A stretch of DNA of 64,000 nucleotides from Nymphaea colorata (Eukaryota > Streptophyta > Magnoliopsida > Nymphaeales > Nymphaeaceae), in the NCBI RefSeq assembly GCF_008831285.2, contig NC_045146.1, forward strand, positions 9,312,972-9,376,971, in the 5' to 3' direction. The position numbers and the translations under genes are program-made. The notes beneath the pieces were generated by a model. That model saw only the letters and a program-made list of their open reading frames with translations, made no database searches and was not told the origin of the DNA. Positions 38,323 through 49,068 of the stretch are shown here, piece after piece. Numbering within the stretch: the stretch's first letter is position 1; every line of letters begins with the position of its first letter.

Positions 38323-39019
38323 TATGAAATTATGAGTTTTTTTACTAGTTTTCTTAAAAGAACACTAATAAAATTTAAAATACTATGTCACATAGATGCA
38401 GTGATGGAATCAGTATAAGGTACAAATGCAAGTCAAGGGACAAAAGTTTTTGCAAAACAAGACTTGGGAGGGAAATTTCAAAAGGAAAAAACATGGGAGA
38501 CTCTTGTCCAATTCCTTTCGCTATGTTCCTTATTTTCCTCATGATTTGTGATCGACTTCTGCTCCCACTTTGGTATACCGTTCCAATTTTCTTGGACAAC
38601 CTTTTTCGAGACATTAAATAACTCAAACTTTCTGACTTAGAAAATTCAGGTTACTCCTTTTCATAGAGCCATGGTCTCCTTCATCACTTGAACGGAAGCA
38701 CTCCAACCCACAAAGTTTTTTGCATGTGATGAGAAAAATGACAAAGGAGACAGTTCAATAGTGTACATCTAACACCTCACCATTTCAACTAGGAGATGAA
38801 GGATGATGGTTGTCTACATTACCTCATCCATTCACATGAGGTTCTCGTGGCAACCCAAGTGACTGTTCGACCCTGCCACTTTTGAAATTAGAGGAGGTTG
38901 GTTCAAACTTATCCATAGGTTAAAAGGCTAGGATCCTGTTTCTCAAAAGAGAGTTTCAGCTGCTTACAAATACACCATGCCCATGTGGAATATTTAAAGA
39001 CGATGAAGATGATCACTTA
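37639..39019 (+). other. Intron 2, first part
   Basis: AT-rich with a (TA)n run at 38280-38318. Two stretches about 420 bp apart are diverged copies of each other: 37890-38040 and 38320-38490 share TGAGTTTTTACTAGTTTTCTT, CACATAGATGCA or CACAGATGCA, ACAAGACTTGGGAG or ACAAGACATGGGAG. No gene. Confidence 0.5.
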
Positions 39020-39597
39020 CTGGTTTGCAGTGTTGGATGCATGATCAACGATAGTCATTTGGTGCAATAGGTTTTGAGTGGGTTAGGAGCAAAGTGCAAC
39101 ATGATTGTCACTTCTTATGTCTTGTTCTTCCTGCTTGTGAAGAATTGAAGTTTAAGGCTTAAGCTATTACGAGATGAGATGTCAGTGAAGGCTTTACTGA
39201 AAGCTTTCTTCTTTAGCCAGATCTTCAAGATGCTCTTGTTATAGGTACTTCTTACGACTGAGGACAAGGTGGCTATGGTAATTGTGGGAGAGGCAACCAG
39301 GGCATGGACACAGTAAGGGGCCATGGCTTCCTTCCGATTCCCAATATTCTGCCAAATCTTCAATAATAAGGATATCAAAGGAGGTCAAGGATTTGTTGCT
39401 ATCTACCATTGCAGGATTGAACTTGTAATAAATGATCACAACAAATGGTTTGTTGACTCTGGTGCTTTGATTCATGCGACAAGTGATGAAACTTACTTCC
39501 CTTGCTTACTCTGGCAGACTGGCATGAGTTGTATCATTACTTTAGATGGTACTCATCACCCTATCACTCATACAGGAAAATTCATCATTCTTATAAC

Positions 39598-40549
39598 CTA
39601 TGTAACACGGGTACGCCCCCAAAGGGTGTGTACCCATCCGGTACCGGTACGGGCCTGGGTACGGCCCCGGTACGCGTTGACCGTACCGGGTACGGTCAAC
39701 GTACCGGGACCGTATCCGTCCAAAATTGGACACGGTCAACATTGACCGGGTCCAATTTTGTCCATTTTTTTTATACGTTTAACTGATTTTAACGTTAAAA
39801 AATATTTTGACGTTAAAAGAAAAAGGTAAAAAGAAACCGAAACCTTCGACTCCTTACCTCTCGTCTCTCTCCGGCAACATTTACCTCTCCGGCAACGAAG
39901 CAGCGGCGACGACTGCGGCTTCGGCAGCGGCGACGACAGGGGCGAAGACAGGAGGTGACTGAAGTTTTTTACATTTTTTGTTTTCATTTTAATTGGCCCC
40001 TGCCTTCGCCGCCGGCGACGGGTTTTGTGTGCTGTTCGCCTGAAAGTGAAAACCCATCACCCCTCCCTCTGGCTCGCCCTTTCTCTACGGTTTCAAATCT
40101 CGCTCTCTGTGTTTCAAATCTGTGAATACGAACCAAGATGTTGAATCGTAGGCCTCGACGTCCCTAAATCTTTGATGACCAACCACCAATCCGAGAGGGT
40201 TTCAAATCCCTTTCAAATGTAATAGATGCCTCCTTTTCATTCTTCAATCTTCACTGTCTTAGAATATGAGGCCTTTTCATTCTTCACTGTCGTAGAATAT
40301 TGTTGAATGTGGATTGCATTTGCCGGCAAGGTATTGTTGAATGTCGATTCTGGATTGCATTTGCCGGCAGGGCATCGAATGAGTGCTGCACTCATGCCGA
40401 TGTTTGTTTTCGACCATGATTTATGTGTTTTGGACCATGATTTATGTGTTTTCGACCATGATTTATGTTTGTGTGTTATTTTGTTTGCATTTTTTTGATA
40501 TATATGTGTGACTGAAATGTGAATATGTTATTCTGTTTGAAATTTTTTG

Positions 40550-40641
<92 letters not shown>

Positions 40642-40710
40642 ACGGCCGTACCCCCGTATGCAAGTTTTTTGAAAATGGTCTGTACCCGTACCCGTACCCA
40701 TGTGACATAG
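39598..40710. mobile_element. hAT-like non-autonomous element, copy 1 (1113 bp)
   Basis: The left end is CTATGTAACACGGGTACG; the right end in reverse complement is CTATGTCACATGGGTACG: 16 of 18 match. The perfect 8-bp target duplication CTTATAAC is at 39590-39597 and 40711-40718. It lies inside copia relict B. Inner parts hold GGTACGGGTACG-type words near the ends, a GC-rich coding-like stretch (39840-39960), a small repeat ending CGACCATGATTTATGTGTTT (40405-40465) and a TA/TG microsatellite. There is no transposase. Eight-base duplication and end structure suggest hAT. Confidence 0.85.
40549..40641. repeat. Compound (TA)n-(TG)n microsatellite
   Basis: About 32 TA units to 40615, then about 13 TG units, inside the hAT-like element. 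It generates spurious frames at 40463-40752 on both strands. Confidence 0.95.
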
Positions 40711-41912
40711 CTTATAACTTGTTATGATTTCAAACTCTACAATGTCCTCCATTTACCCAATATCACATAAAATATTGTTTCTATTTCCAAATTTATTGAC
40801 GATATTTGTGCTTTAATTCAATTTGCTCCTATTTCTGTGCAGGTCCAGGACCTGCACATGAAGAGGACATTAGTTGAATGTAGGTGAGAGAAGGCAACCT
40901 TTACGTGTTTCCTAAGGATCCTCACTGTTCCCATGCTTTGAAACTCAGTCATGTATCTCCAACCTTGTCCAAGTATGTTCTTAGTGTCTCTGCATGTGTT
41001 TCTTCTACTATTTGAAACTGTTATCTGTGTCATTTTGGAACTTATTTCTTTAAGAAGCTTATCTCCAATGAACTCATTCCTCAAGCTAGTTTTCATGATG
41101 ATTTGAGAAAAAAAAAATATAGTTGTCATGTATGCAAAACTCTATGTAAGTTCTTTTCATTCATCTAATAAAAGAACTTCACAACCTTTCAAATAGTGTG
41201 TGTTCTGATGTATGGGGACCAGCCTGCTCTTTCTCTGGTTCTGAAACTTAATATTATCGCATTTTTGTTGATAATTATTCTCATGGTTCCTGAATATATT
41301 TTATGAAAAGTAGATTCAGAGTTCCTTATGGTTAAAAATTAAAATTTTATCCATTCAACTTTTCTAGTCAAACAGAGGTGTGAGTTGACATTCAGTGATT
41401 TTTATACATTATTGAATAAGGGTATGCTGTCCAGATACATTTGAACAAGATGGAACTGTTGAACAAATGCATCGATACATTGTTGGGAGTGTGATGATTA
41501 TGATGCATGACAACAATATTCCTACTTGCTTGTGGATAAAGACCTTCAATCTACTGTATGCCTTTGCATGTGATGAACAAGTTACTCATGATGGTCTTTG
41601 GTGGCCAGTCTCCATGTGTTACACTTTTTGGCACTTGCCTTTTATTATGTTTACATGTTATTGGGACTATTTGCAATGTGCATGTGGATAGATCACTAAG
41701 ACATAAATTTCAGACAAGGCTTTGAAGTGAAAATTTGGAGGCTATGTTGATGAAGACAACAGATACTGATTCTATGATCTTGTCAGCAAAATAATCAAGG
41801 CCTCATGCAATGTCATCTTTCATGAATTGAATTTTGAACATCGAGTTGATGTGCCTCGTGTATCACCTCCAGTGATTGAGGTCTATTATCCATGGTTGGG
41901 TGGAGGATTTTT

Positions 41913-42054
41913 GCCAGCCATAGGAAAAAATGCTCTGTAGCTTGCGTGCAACAACAAGTGCTCGTTGCAAGTGTTGAAAAGTCGCCAGCCATAGGAAAAA
42001 ATGCTCTGTAGCTTGCGTGCAACAACAAGTGCTCGTTGCAAGTGTTGAAAAGTC
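41913..42054 (+). repeat. Perfect 71-bp tandem duplication
   Basis: Units 41913-41983 and 41984-42054 are identical and begin GCCAGCCATAGG. It lies between the integrase and RT relics of copia B. Identity in an otherwise eroded element means the duplication is much younger than the insertion. Confidence 0.92.
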
Positions 42055-42600
42055 TAGTTACTCACAAGGGACTTTAGGAGTTTCCATATCTAGAAGATTC
42101 AAATACATTACTTACACTCATCAATCGCGAGAACGTCCATATTTGACAGATCCCCCTCATGATGCCCATCTAGCTTCCACCTCTTCGTAAACATCTCTAT
42201 CATATGGTCCATTTGTTCCGACCATCCTATTGTTCTATATGCGAGTTGTAATAAATTTTACCAAAATTTTCAGTTGTTCTTGGCTGCAAAGGAGGCATAT
42301 GAGCCCATTATGCACTATCAAGCTACCTATCTAAGGAAATGGGAGGAAGCCATGAATGATGAAATAGTGGTCCTTCACGAATGTGGAACTTGGGTTGTAG
42401 TGCTTTGACCATGTGATAAGAATGTTGTGGGATGCGAATGAGTGTCCAAAATAAAGTATAAGCCAGATGAGAGTGTTGAGCAATACAAGGAATGACATGT
42501 TGCGAAAGGGTTTACCCAATAGACATGCATGATTATTACGAGACATTCAGTCTTGTAGTTAGGATGAGGACTTTTGAGTTATTCGCCCTTGCTTTTCTGG

Positions 42601-43758
42601 AGTTTGTTGTACCCCAAAACTACACAAGGTAGGGCCCTTGGTCCCAAATTTTTGCTTATTACAACTACAAGCACAAGGAGAATAGGAACCAAAACTCAAA
42701 ATTAATTTTTTCGAGATAGGGTCTATTCAAAAGAGGATCGCAAAACTTAGGTAAGCATCCTTAAGTTATCTCTTTGTTTTTTAGTGGTCGAAACCCATTC
42801 ATTGGAGAGGTCCTCTGCAGGTAGTTTTTCTTTGTGCAAAACACAACTGATTTTGTTTGTTTCTTTCTCTCGAGAGGTGCCAAATTATGCTCTCTTTTTG
42901 CACTCTTGGTTAGGTAGTGCAACGATGAAGTTGATGAGGGCGAGGACCAAAGTGAGGATGGGCATGCTGGCACCTCTATCCCCAACCCTTCGAACAGGAA
43001 AGATTCTCTCTATGGTGGACAATTTATTTTGGTTGACAATACTATGGATAAGATTTTTATTGGATAGACTTATCGTTACAATTCAGGAGAAATTGGTAGG
43101 TAGGAGACTCTTATGTGCTAGGTCCATCAAGGATCATATCGAACGTTGAATTTTCCAAGATGGATGGTTGAGAAAAATTGAAAGAGAAAAGTTGTTCATT
43201 AATGTTAAATGACTAAGATACCCTATTTCTTTTCCTCCTTGTTTTTTTTTTCTGCCATCCATCTTGGAAAGGTCAATATCCAAAATGATTCCTTATGATT
43301 CTAGTATCTAAGGGACTCACATTTACCACAATTTCACATGATTTAGAAGCCATCAAATGCTAATTATGTTGTGCCATGAGAATTGTGTACTGATCACATG
43401 CTAGGATCAGAAAAGCATTAGTGGTGATCATCTCATATAATCGCTTTTCTCTGCAATCCTATGCATTAGCTGAATTAGCTAGCTCAATCATGGCTTGAAC
43501 TCATTTCCAGCTTAAACCAAGCTCGAGTTCACTAGTTCAAGCTCCACTTGGCTAAGCTTGATTTGAGAGCTTGGCTGAGCTGAGTATAAAAGAAGATTTT
43601 TTGTTTTAATTGCAAGTGTCAACAAGAGGGCTTAAACTAAAGACTTACCTTGAAAGGACAACATAGATACCTGTGCACCGGTACTGTTTGATGTGATAAC
43701 ATTGTGAAAACCTTCTATGTTTGTGCTTTAAATTGTCCAGCTTTATCTATATGCTTTG
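42601..43758 (+). other. Intron 2, part between copia B and copia C
   Basis: No gene. The 121-codon frame at 42784-43149 has no motif. The words TTGGCTGAGCT and CTCGAGTTCA (43500-43590) resemble other AT-rich spacer in the window. Confidence 0.4.
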
Positions 43759-44130
43759 TGTTAAAATCCAGCACATTCTCACGATGTTCAAAGTCCTTGT
43801 AATATGTGAAGTCTCTTAGGATTCTACGTTCTTGTAGAATGTGTTGAGGTAGTTAATGTCATTGTAATATGTGAAGAGTCTCTTAAGATTCTACGTTCTT
43901 GTAGAATGTGTTGAGGTATTTAATGTCATTGTACTATGTGAAGAGTCTCCTAGGATTCTATGATTGGAGACTCTTCGAGTTCTGAAATTGAAATTATAAA
44001 TAGGGCCTGGGCAGACCATCCTGGTCACGGCTTCTTCTCCTCAGCTTCTCTTGTTTTCATTCTCTCTCTCTCTATCTTCCTGCGTGAGTGCTGTTTTCTG
44101 GTTTCAGATATTGGTGCTAGATTTCTATCA
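43759..44130 (+). repeat. Copia C 5' LTR
   Basis: 372 bp, TGTTAAAATCC...TTTCTATCA. It contains about 2.6 copies of a 66-bp direct repeat (43797-43975), each with the near-palindrome GATTCTACGTTCTTGTAGAAT, upstream of a TATA box at 43995. Confidence 0.95.
43995..44002 (+). promoter_or_regulatory. TATA box of copia C LTR
   Basis: TATAAATA, about 20 bp after the direct repeats and followed by a CT-rich R/U5-like stretch. Position is as expected for a copia LTR promoter; the 3' LTR has TATCAATA here. Confidence 0.65.
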
Positions 44131-44142
44131 TGGTATCAGAGC
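44131..44142 (+). other. Copia C primer binding site
   Basis: TGGTATCAGAGC directly after the 5' LTR, complementary to the initiator-Met tRNA 3' end. Confidence 0.9.
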
Positions 44143-44221
44143 ACCAGTTTATGTTATCTCTACCTAACAAAATGCCCAAACATGTCTGATCTCCTCTCAT
44201 TATGGTAGAAATTGCATTATA

Positions 44222-47200
44222 ACAGGTGATGGAAAATCTCATCCCATTACACATATTGGAAATGCACATATTCCATTGTCATCTTCCTCTCTATCATTGT
44301 CTAATGTTGTTCTTGCTCTCAATATCAAAAAGAACATCATATCCATTTCTAAACTCATTGATGATACAAACTCTTCTGTTGAATTCACACCTTCTTCTGT
44401 CTATGTCAAGGACCTCCAAATGAAGAAAATGTTCGCTAAAGGGGAGCATCAAGGGAATATGTATGTCCTCAAGGAATGTCTACCTAAGGATTCGTCCACC
44501 TTTGGTATAGGATTGAAGACATTTTCTCTTTCTCATAATGCGTCACCAGCTCCAAGTTCTTGCCATTTCCAATCAAAAGTAAGGGGCTCTAACCAATTTT
44601 TGGAGCATGATCTATGGCATAATCGGTTGGGACACTGTGGCCAACATTTTATTGAAAAACTTGTCACAGATAGTCTCATTCTAAGATCAAGTTTACCTCT
44701 TACTCCAAGTGTCAAAAAATGTTCAAGTTGTGAACTTTGTAAGAGTCATGTTTTACCTTTCCATAATATAAATCAAAGGGCTTCCAAACCTTTTGAAATT
44801 ATTTTTTCTGATGTTTGGGGGCCAACCCCTATTGATTCCATGTCTGGTTCACGATATTATGTCTTATTCATTGACTCTTACTCACGTTTCACATGGATTT
44901 ACTTCATGAAACACAAATCAGAAGTACTCTACATATTTCAGAACTTCTATGCCATGATTCAAACCAAATTTTCATACAATGTGGTGCATTTTCAATGTGA
45001 TGGTGAGAGAAAATATTCCTCACTTGATTTTATTGAATTTCTACGTGAAAAAGGGATAACTAGACAAATCTTCTGCCCTTATACACCACAACAAAATGGT
45101 GTAGTTGAGCAAAAACATCGACATATAGTTGAAAGCGCCATGAGCATGATGCATGATACCAATGTGTCCATTTCCTTATGGACTGAAGCCTTCCATACAG
45201 CTGTATACATAATAAATTGTTTGCCTATGGCACTCTTGATGTCTAAATCGCCATATTTCACACTCTTAGGAAAACAACCTTATTATAAGAAACTGAAGGT
45301 TTTTGGCTGTGTATGCTATGTTCACATTGATGCTGCCTTGAGGAACAAGTTTCAAGACAAAGCTATTCAATGTATATTCGTTGGATATGCTGATGAATAT
45401 AAAGGTTTTCGATGCTATGACCCAACAACTAAACACATCAAGACTTCAAGAAATGTTATTTTTGATGAACATAGTTTTGATGATACTAATGAAATGCCTA
45501 TGACTCAATCTTATGATCCCTGGACCAGTACACAGTTATTCAATGCAGATCCTGTTTCAGAAAATGATGTGTCTCAGGGTGAAGATCAAGAGAGATTAAT
45601 ACAGTCGTCGGATGTGGCCCAAAGTGAAAATCAAGAGAGTCCAACACAATCATCAAGCCATCACGAAAGCAATAATGAAGAACAGAGCAACAATTCACAT
45701 CGGTTTTCGGGTCTCACCTATAGTCGACGACTAAGGGACAGAGTTGCTCACAATGAAGAAGACAACATGCCCCACCTTAGAAGATCCCAACGCATTCACC
45801 ATCCTATTCACAGGTGGGTTAGTTATGATTCTTTATCACTTGACTTTCAGTTATTCATGGCAAAAGTTGGCAAGGAAGAAGAACTTACTTCATTTGATCA
45901 AGCATCTAAATCACATTATTGGAGAAAGGCTATGAGAGAAGAAATAGATGCCTTTCATGAATGTGGAACATGGGAGATCGTTCCAAGACCACACGGAAAG
46001 AACATAGTGGGCTCCAAGTGGGTATACAAAATCAAATACAAACCTGACGGCAGCATAGAAAGACACAAAGCAAGGTTAGTAGCAAAAGGGTTTACTCAAC
46101 AGTTTGGGCATGATTATGATGAGACGTTCAGTCCAGTAATCAAAATGGGAACCATTCGCATAATTATATCCCTTGCTATTAAATATGGGTGAAAGCTAAA
46201 TCAATTAGACGTTAAGAATGCCTTCCTTCATGGTGACTTGAATGAAGAAGTTTTCATGGAGCAACCTCTTGGTTTTGTTGAAAAGGACTCTAGCGAATAG
46301 GTTTGCAAACTAAAAAAATCTCTGTATGGACTTAAGCAAGCATCGCGGTCATGGTTTGATAGTTTTTCAAACAAAATTAGGGAATACGGATTTTGAAACA
46401 GTCCTCTCGACCATTCCCTTTCATTTTCAATAAAGAAAATGTTATTACCCTCCTCCTTATATATGTTGACAACATCATCACTACAGGGAGCTCAGAAAAA
46501 CACTTTGATGAGATAAAGGGTTTGTTAATGAGAAACTTTAAGATGAAAGACCTTGGAAGCCTGCGATATTTTCTTGGGGTTGAAATTGATAGGCAAGGAG
46601 ATCATCTTACCTTGACACAACAAAAATATACTCTTGACCTATTGGACAGAACATGCATGAAAGATTGTAAGCTTGCTGAAACACTGATTGTTTTGAACCA
46701 AAGGATGAGTATAAATGATAGGGAAACATATGAAGACCCCACCAAATATCGTAGCATTGTTGGTGTCTTGCAATATTTAACATTTACCAGACCTGATATT
46801 ACCTATGCGGTATCAAGTGTCTCAATTTATGCATGCACCAAGGGACATACATATGAATGCAGTTAAAAGGATACTAAGGTATCTCAAGGGAACTGTTGGA
46901 GATGGATTAGTGTATTGTAAAAGTGGAAATGAAGCTGCTGATCATGAATTAATCACATATACTTACGCTGATTGGGCTGGAGATCCAGACGAAAGAAGAT
47001 CTATCTCTGGTTTTTGCATCTTTATAGGAAAAAATTTGGTATCTTGGAGTAGTAGAAAATAAAAAGCAGTTGCAAGATCAAGCACAGAAGCTGAATACAG
47101 ATGTATGGCTGCAGGGACGGCAGAAGTGACTTGGATTCGACACTTGCTAGAAGATATAGGAGAAAAAATTAAAAGTTCAGTACTAATGTGTGACAACCAA

Positions 47201-47437
47201 AGCGCCATCAACATTGCTTTCAATCCTATACAACATGGCCAAACAAAACACATTGAAATTGACCAGCATTTTATCAGGCAGAAGGTGGAGAATAAGGAGA
47301 TAGAACCAGTCTTTGTTGGAACTAATGAACAAGCTGCTGACATATTTACTAAAGGATTAACAAAGTATCGATTCTGGTTTTTGAAGAGCAAGCTGTTCAT
47401 GGTTCAAAACCATGCACAGCTTGAGGGAGGGTGTTAA
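44222..47437 (+). pseudogene. Copia C pol relict (integrase, RT, RNase H)
   Basis: Open from about 44222 to 46192. It shows pre-integrase zinc binding (LWHNRLGHCGQHF...CSSCELCKSHVLPF), then the integrase core with D in FSDVWGP, D in HFQCDGERKYS and E in QNGVVEQKHRHIV, then the RT start (WRKAMREEIDAFHECGTWEI, SKWVYKIKYKPDGSIERHK). TGA at 46190 replaces the Trp before [16 protein letters not shown]. Another stop is at 46298 (before [14 protein letters not shown]), then one near 46395 and a frameshift near 46420. The RT box is YVDN, not YVDD (near 46465). A frameshift near 46815 and TAA at 47060 follow. RNase H (SSTEAEYRCMAAG, IYTADIFTKG-type AADIFTKGLTKYRF) is otherwise intact to TAA at 47435. 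Confidence 0.93.
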
Positions 47438-47804
47438 AATGCAGCACATTCTCACGATGTTCAAAGTCCTTGTAATATGTTAAGTCTCTTAGGATTCTAC
47501 ATTCTTGTAGAATGTGTTGAGGTAGTTAATGTCATTGTAATATGTGAAGAGTCTCTTAGAATTCTACGTTTTTGTAGAATGTGTTGAAGTATTTAATGTT
47601 ATTGTACTATGTGAAGAGTCTCCTAGGATTCTAGGATTGGAGACTCTTCGAATTCTGAAATTGAAATTATCAATAGGGCCTAGGCAGACCATCCTGGTCA
47701 TGGCTTCTTCTCCTCAACTTCTTCTTGTTTTCATTCTCTCCCTCTCTATCTTCCTGCGTGAGTTCTGTTTTTTGGTTTCAGATATTGGTGCTAGATTTCT
47801 ATCA
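47432..47804 (+). repeat. Copia C 3' LTR
   Basis: 373 bp, differing from the 5' LTR at about 17 positions by eye, mostly transitions. It carries the same 66-bp repeats (47470-47640). The target duplication CTTTG follows. Confidence 0.95.
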
Positions 47805-47885
47805 CTTTGTGTGCATCCCTGAATGTTTTTGTGCACCCACATGGTACTTTTTGCTTGGATGAACCTTTACTGAGCAGATGATTAG

Positions 47886-48202
47886 CAAAGTCACAGTGGT
47901 ACATGGGGGAGGCTCACGTACCTGTAGTGGCATGCCGATACGGGGGTACGACTGGGTATATTTGGTTCGGTTCCAGGGTGGAACCGATCCAAACCACGAA
48001 AAAACATTGTCTTAGTTTTTTTTTTTTTATGAGATTATATGTAGGAACCATGAGAGGAACATTGTCTTAATGATGTAGTGATATCAATTTTGTCTTTTGG
48101 AATTAAAAATATATAATTATCATTGTACTGCCGTACCAAGATTGGTGAAAACGCTATACCTATACCCATATCAGCACCCATGCCCGTACCTATGTGACAT
48201 AG
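47886..48202. mobile_element. hAT-like non-autonomous element, copy 2 (317 bp)
   Basis: The perfect 8-bp target duplication ATGATTAG is at 47878-47885 and 48203-48210. The right end in reverse complement is CTATGTCACATAGGTACG, almost the same as copy 1. The left end is more worn: CAAAGTCACAGTGGTACA. GGGGTACG and CCCGTACC words lie near the ends. It is probably an internally deleted member of the 39598-40710 family. Confidence 0.8.
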
Positions 48203-48210
48203 ATGATTAG

Positions 48211-48841
48211 GATTGAGACGTGAATTGTTATAAAGTACAATTAGATAATAGGTATAATGGTTTTCTGTTGCCATGGACTTGATGCTGACTGCAATAAATG
48301 GCTGTTTTATGTGCTTATTGGTTCCAAACTGAACCGTTTGTTCGCAGCTTTGGACCATGAGAACCAGTGTCCAAAATAGGCTATTTCTCTAGTACAATTT
48401 GGTCATTTTGCCATCAGGAAACCTAGTTTTTTTGTTTCAAAGACAAAAGGCATTCCACATCTTGGTCTTTTGTTTATTTATATTTTAAAGTTGTTATGCT
48501 CCGTTGGTGCTAAAATTATGTGCTCATGCTTAGCTTTTCAATCATTTTTTTCAATGATATGATACTTGCTCTTGGAAGGCCTCGATTCTGCTGAAATTTG
48601 CATTCTAAAAGCACGTTAACTGCCCTCTTACCTTCCAAGTATCACTAGTTTCACTTGTTTGAATGTGAATGGTTCTGATTGGCAGTACTAATTTTGGACA
48701 ATGACTAGGCTCATGCTTGTCAGGTGTAAAATCTAAAACCTAGATAGTTCTATCAAGTTATGACTAGTTAGCTACTTCCCTTTTGAAGTGACCATTTAAT
48801 GTTTTTGAATTGCTTCCTTTTCTTTTCTCATTTTTCTACAG
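48211..48841 (+). other. End of intron 2
   Basis: No gene. It ends in a strong pyrimidine tract and acceptor (CTCATTTTTCTACAG) at 48827-48841. Confidence 0.5.
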
Positions 48842-49068
48842 GTATGGACGATTCCTCCTTGACAATGGATGATTTAAAGAGATCTTACCAACCGCTGGGC
48901 AGCTTTGGCACAAGGCCAGAACTGTATGTTCTAGAAGGCAATGCTGATGGCACCTTCTACATAAGTTTTGATCCCAAGGGATTATACATCTCAAGCACGC
49001 CTTCTCGTGTGAAGGTGCCCATTCTCAAAGCAACAAAAGCACATTTAATTGCATGGGAATGTGAATGA
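48842..49068 (+). CDS. DUF309 protein, exon 3 of 3 (C-terminus)
   Basis: From the acceptor TTTTTCTACAG at 48841 the exon completes a Cys codon split after 37638. It reads MDDSSLTMDDLKRSYQPLG, SFGTRPELYVLEGNADGTFY and RVKVPILKATKAHLIAWE, ending TGA at 49066-49068. Plant DUF309 proteins have such a tail after the helical domain, with a ...LTMDxxxxSYQxLG... motif. Phase and order agree with exons 1 and 2, for a 257-residue product. The assignment to the same gene is by splice phase and family resemblance. Confidence 0.85.

Larger units (their letters stand above)
39020..42600 (+). mobile_element. Copia relict B, no LTRs found, interrupted
   Basis: Plus-strand fragments in copia order: gag (VLSGLGAKCNMIVTS, near 39075); protease (KWFVDSGALIHATSDE, near 39450); a pre-integrase linker resuming at about 40720 (LYNVLHLPNI...SISKFIDD); integrase (SDVWGPACSFSGSE near 41205; VEQMHRYIV...MMHDNNIPTCLW near 41465); RT N-terminus (WEEAMNDEIVVLHECGTWV, near 42335, and KIKYKPDESVEQY). 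Stops and frame changes are many. Sequence is lost after about 42600, before the catalytic RT box. The element at 39598-40710 splits it. The linker resembles those of copia C and E, so it is probably the same lineage. Confidence 0.85.
43759..47804 (+). mobile_element. Copia retrotransposon C, complete ends, gag deleted
   Basis: The 5' LTR is 43759-44130 and the 3' LTR 47432-47804, about 95 percent alike by eye. The perfect 5-bp target duplication CTTTG is at 43754-43758 and 47805-47809. The primer site TGGTATCAGAGC is at 44131-44142 and the purine tract TTGAGGGAGGG at 47421-47431. The interior begins directly with the end of protease (GDGKSHPITHIGNAHIP, near 44225), so gag and the catalytic part of protease are missing. 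It lies in intron 2 in the sense orientation of the DUF309 gene, so its LTRs could affect processing of that transcript. Confidence 0.95.

Noticed and set aside
40463-40752. Frames of repeating Ile-Tyr and Cys-Val or His-Thr
   Set aside because: Direct translation of the TA/TG microsatellite inside the hAT-like element.
42784-43149. 121-codon open frame in intron 2
   Set aside because: Briefly considered as a retroelement linker, but it has no conserved motif and no neighbours of that kind.
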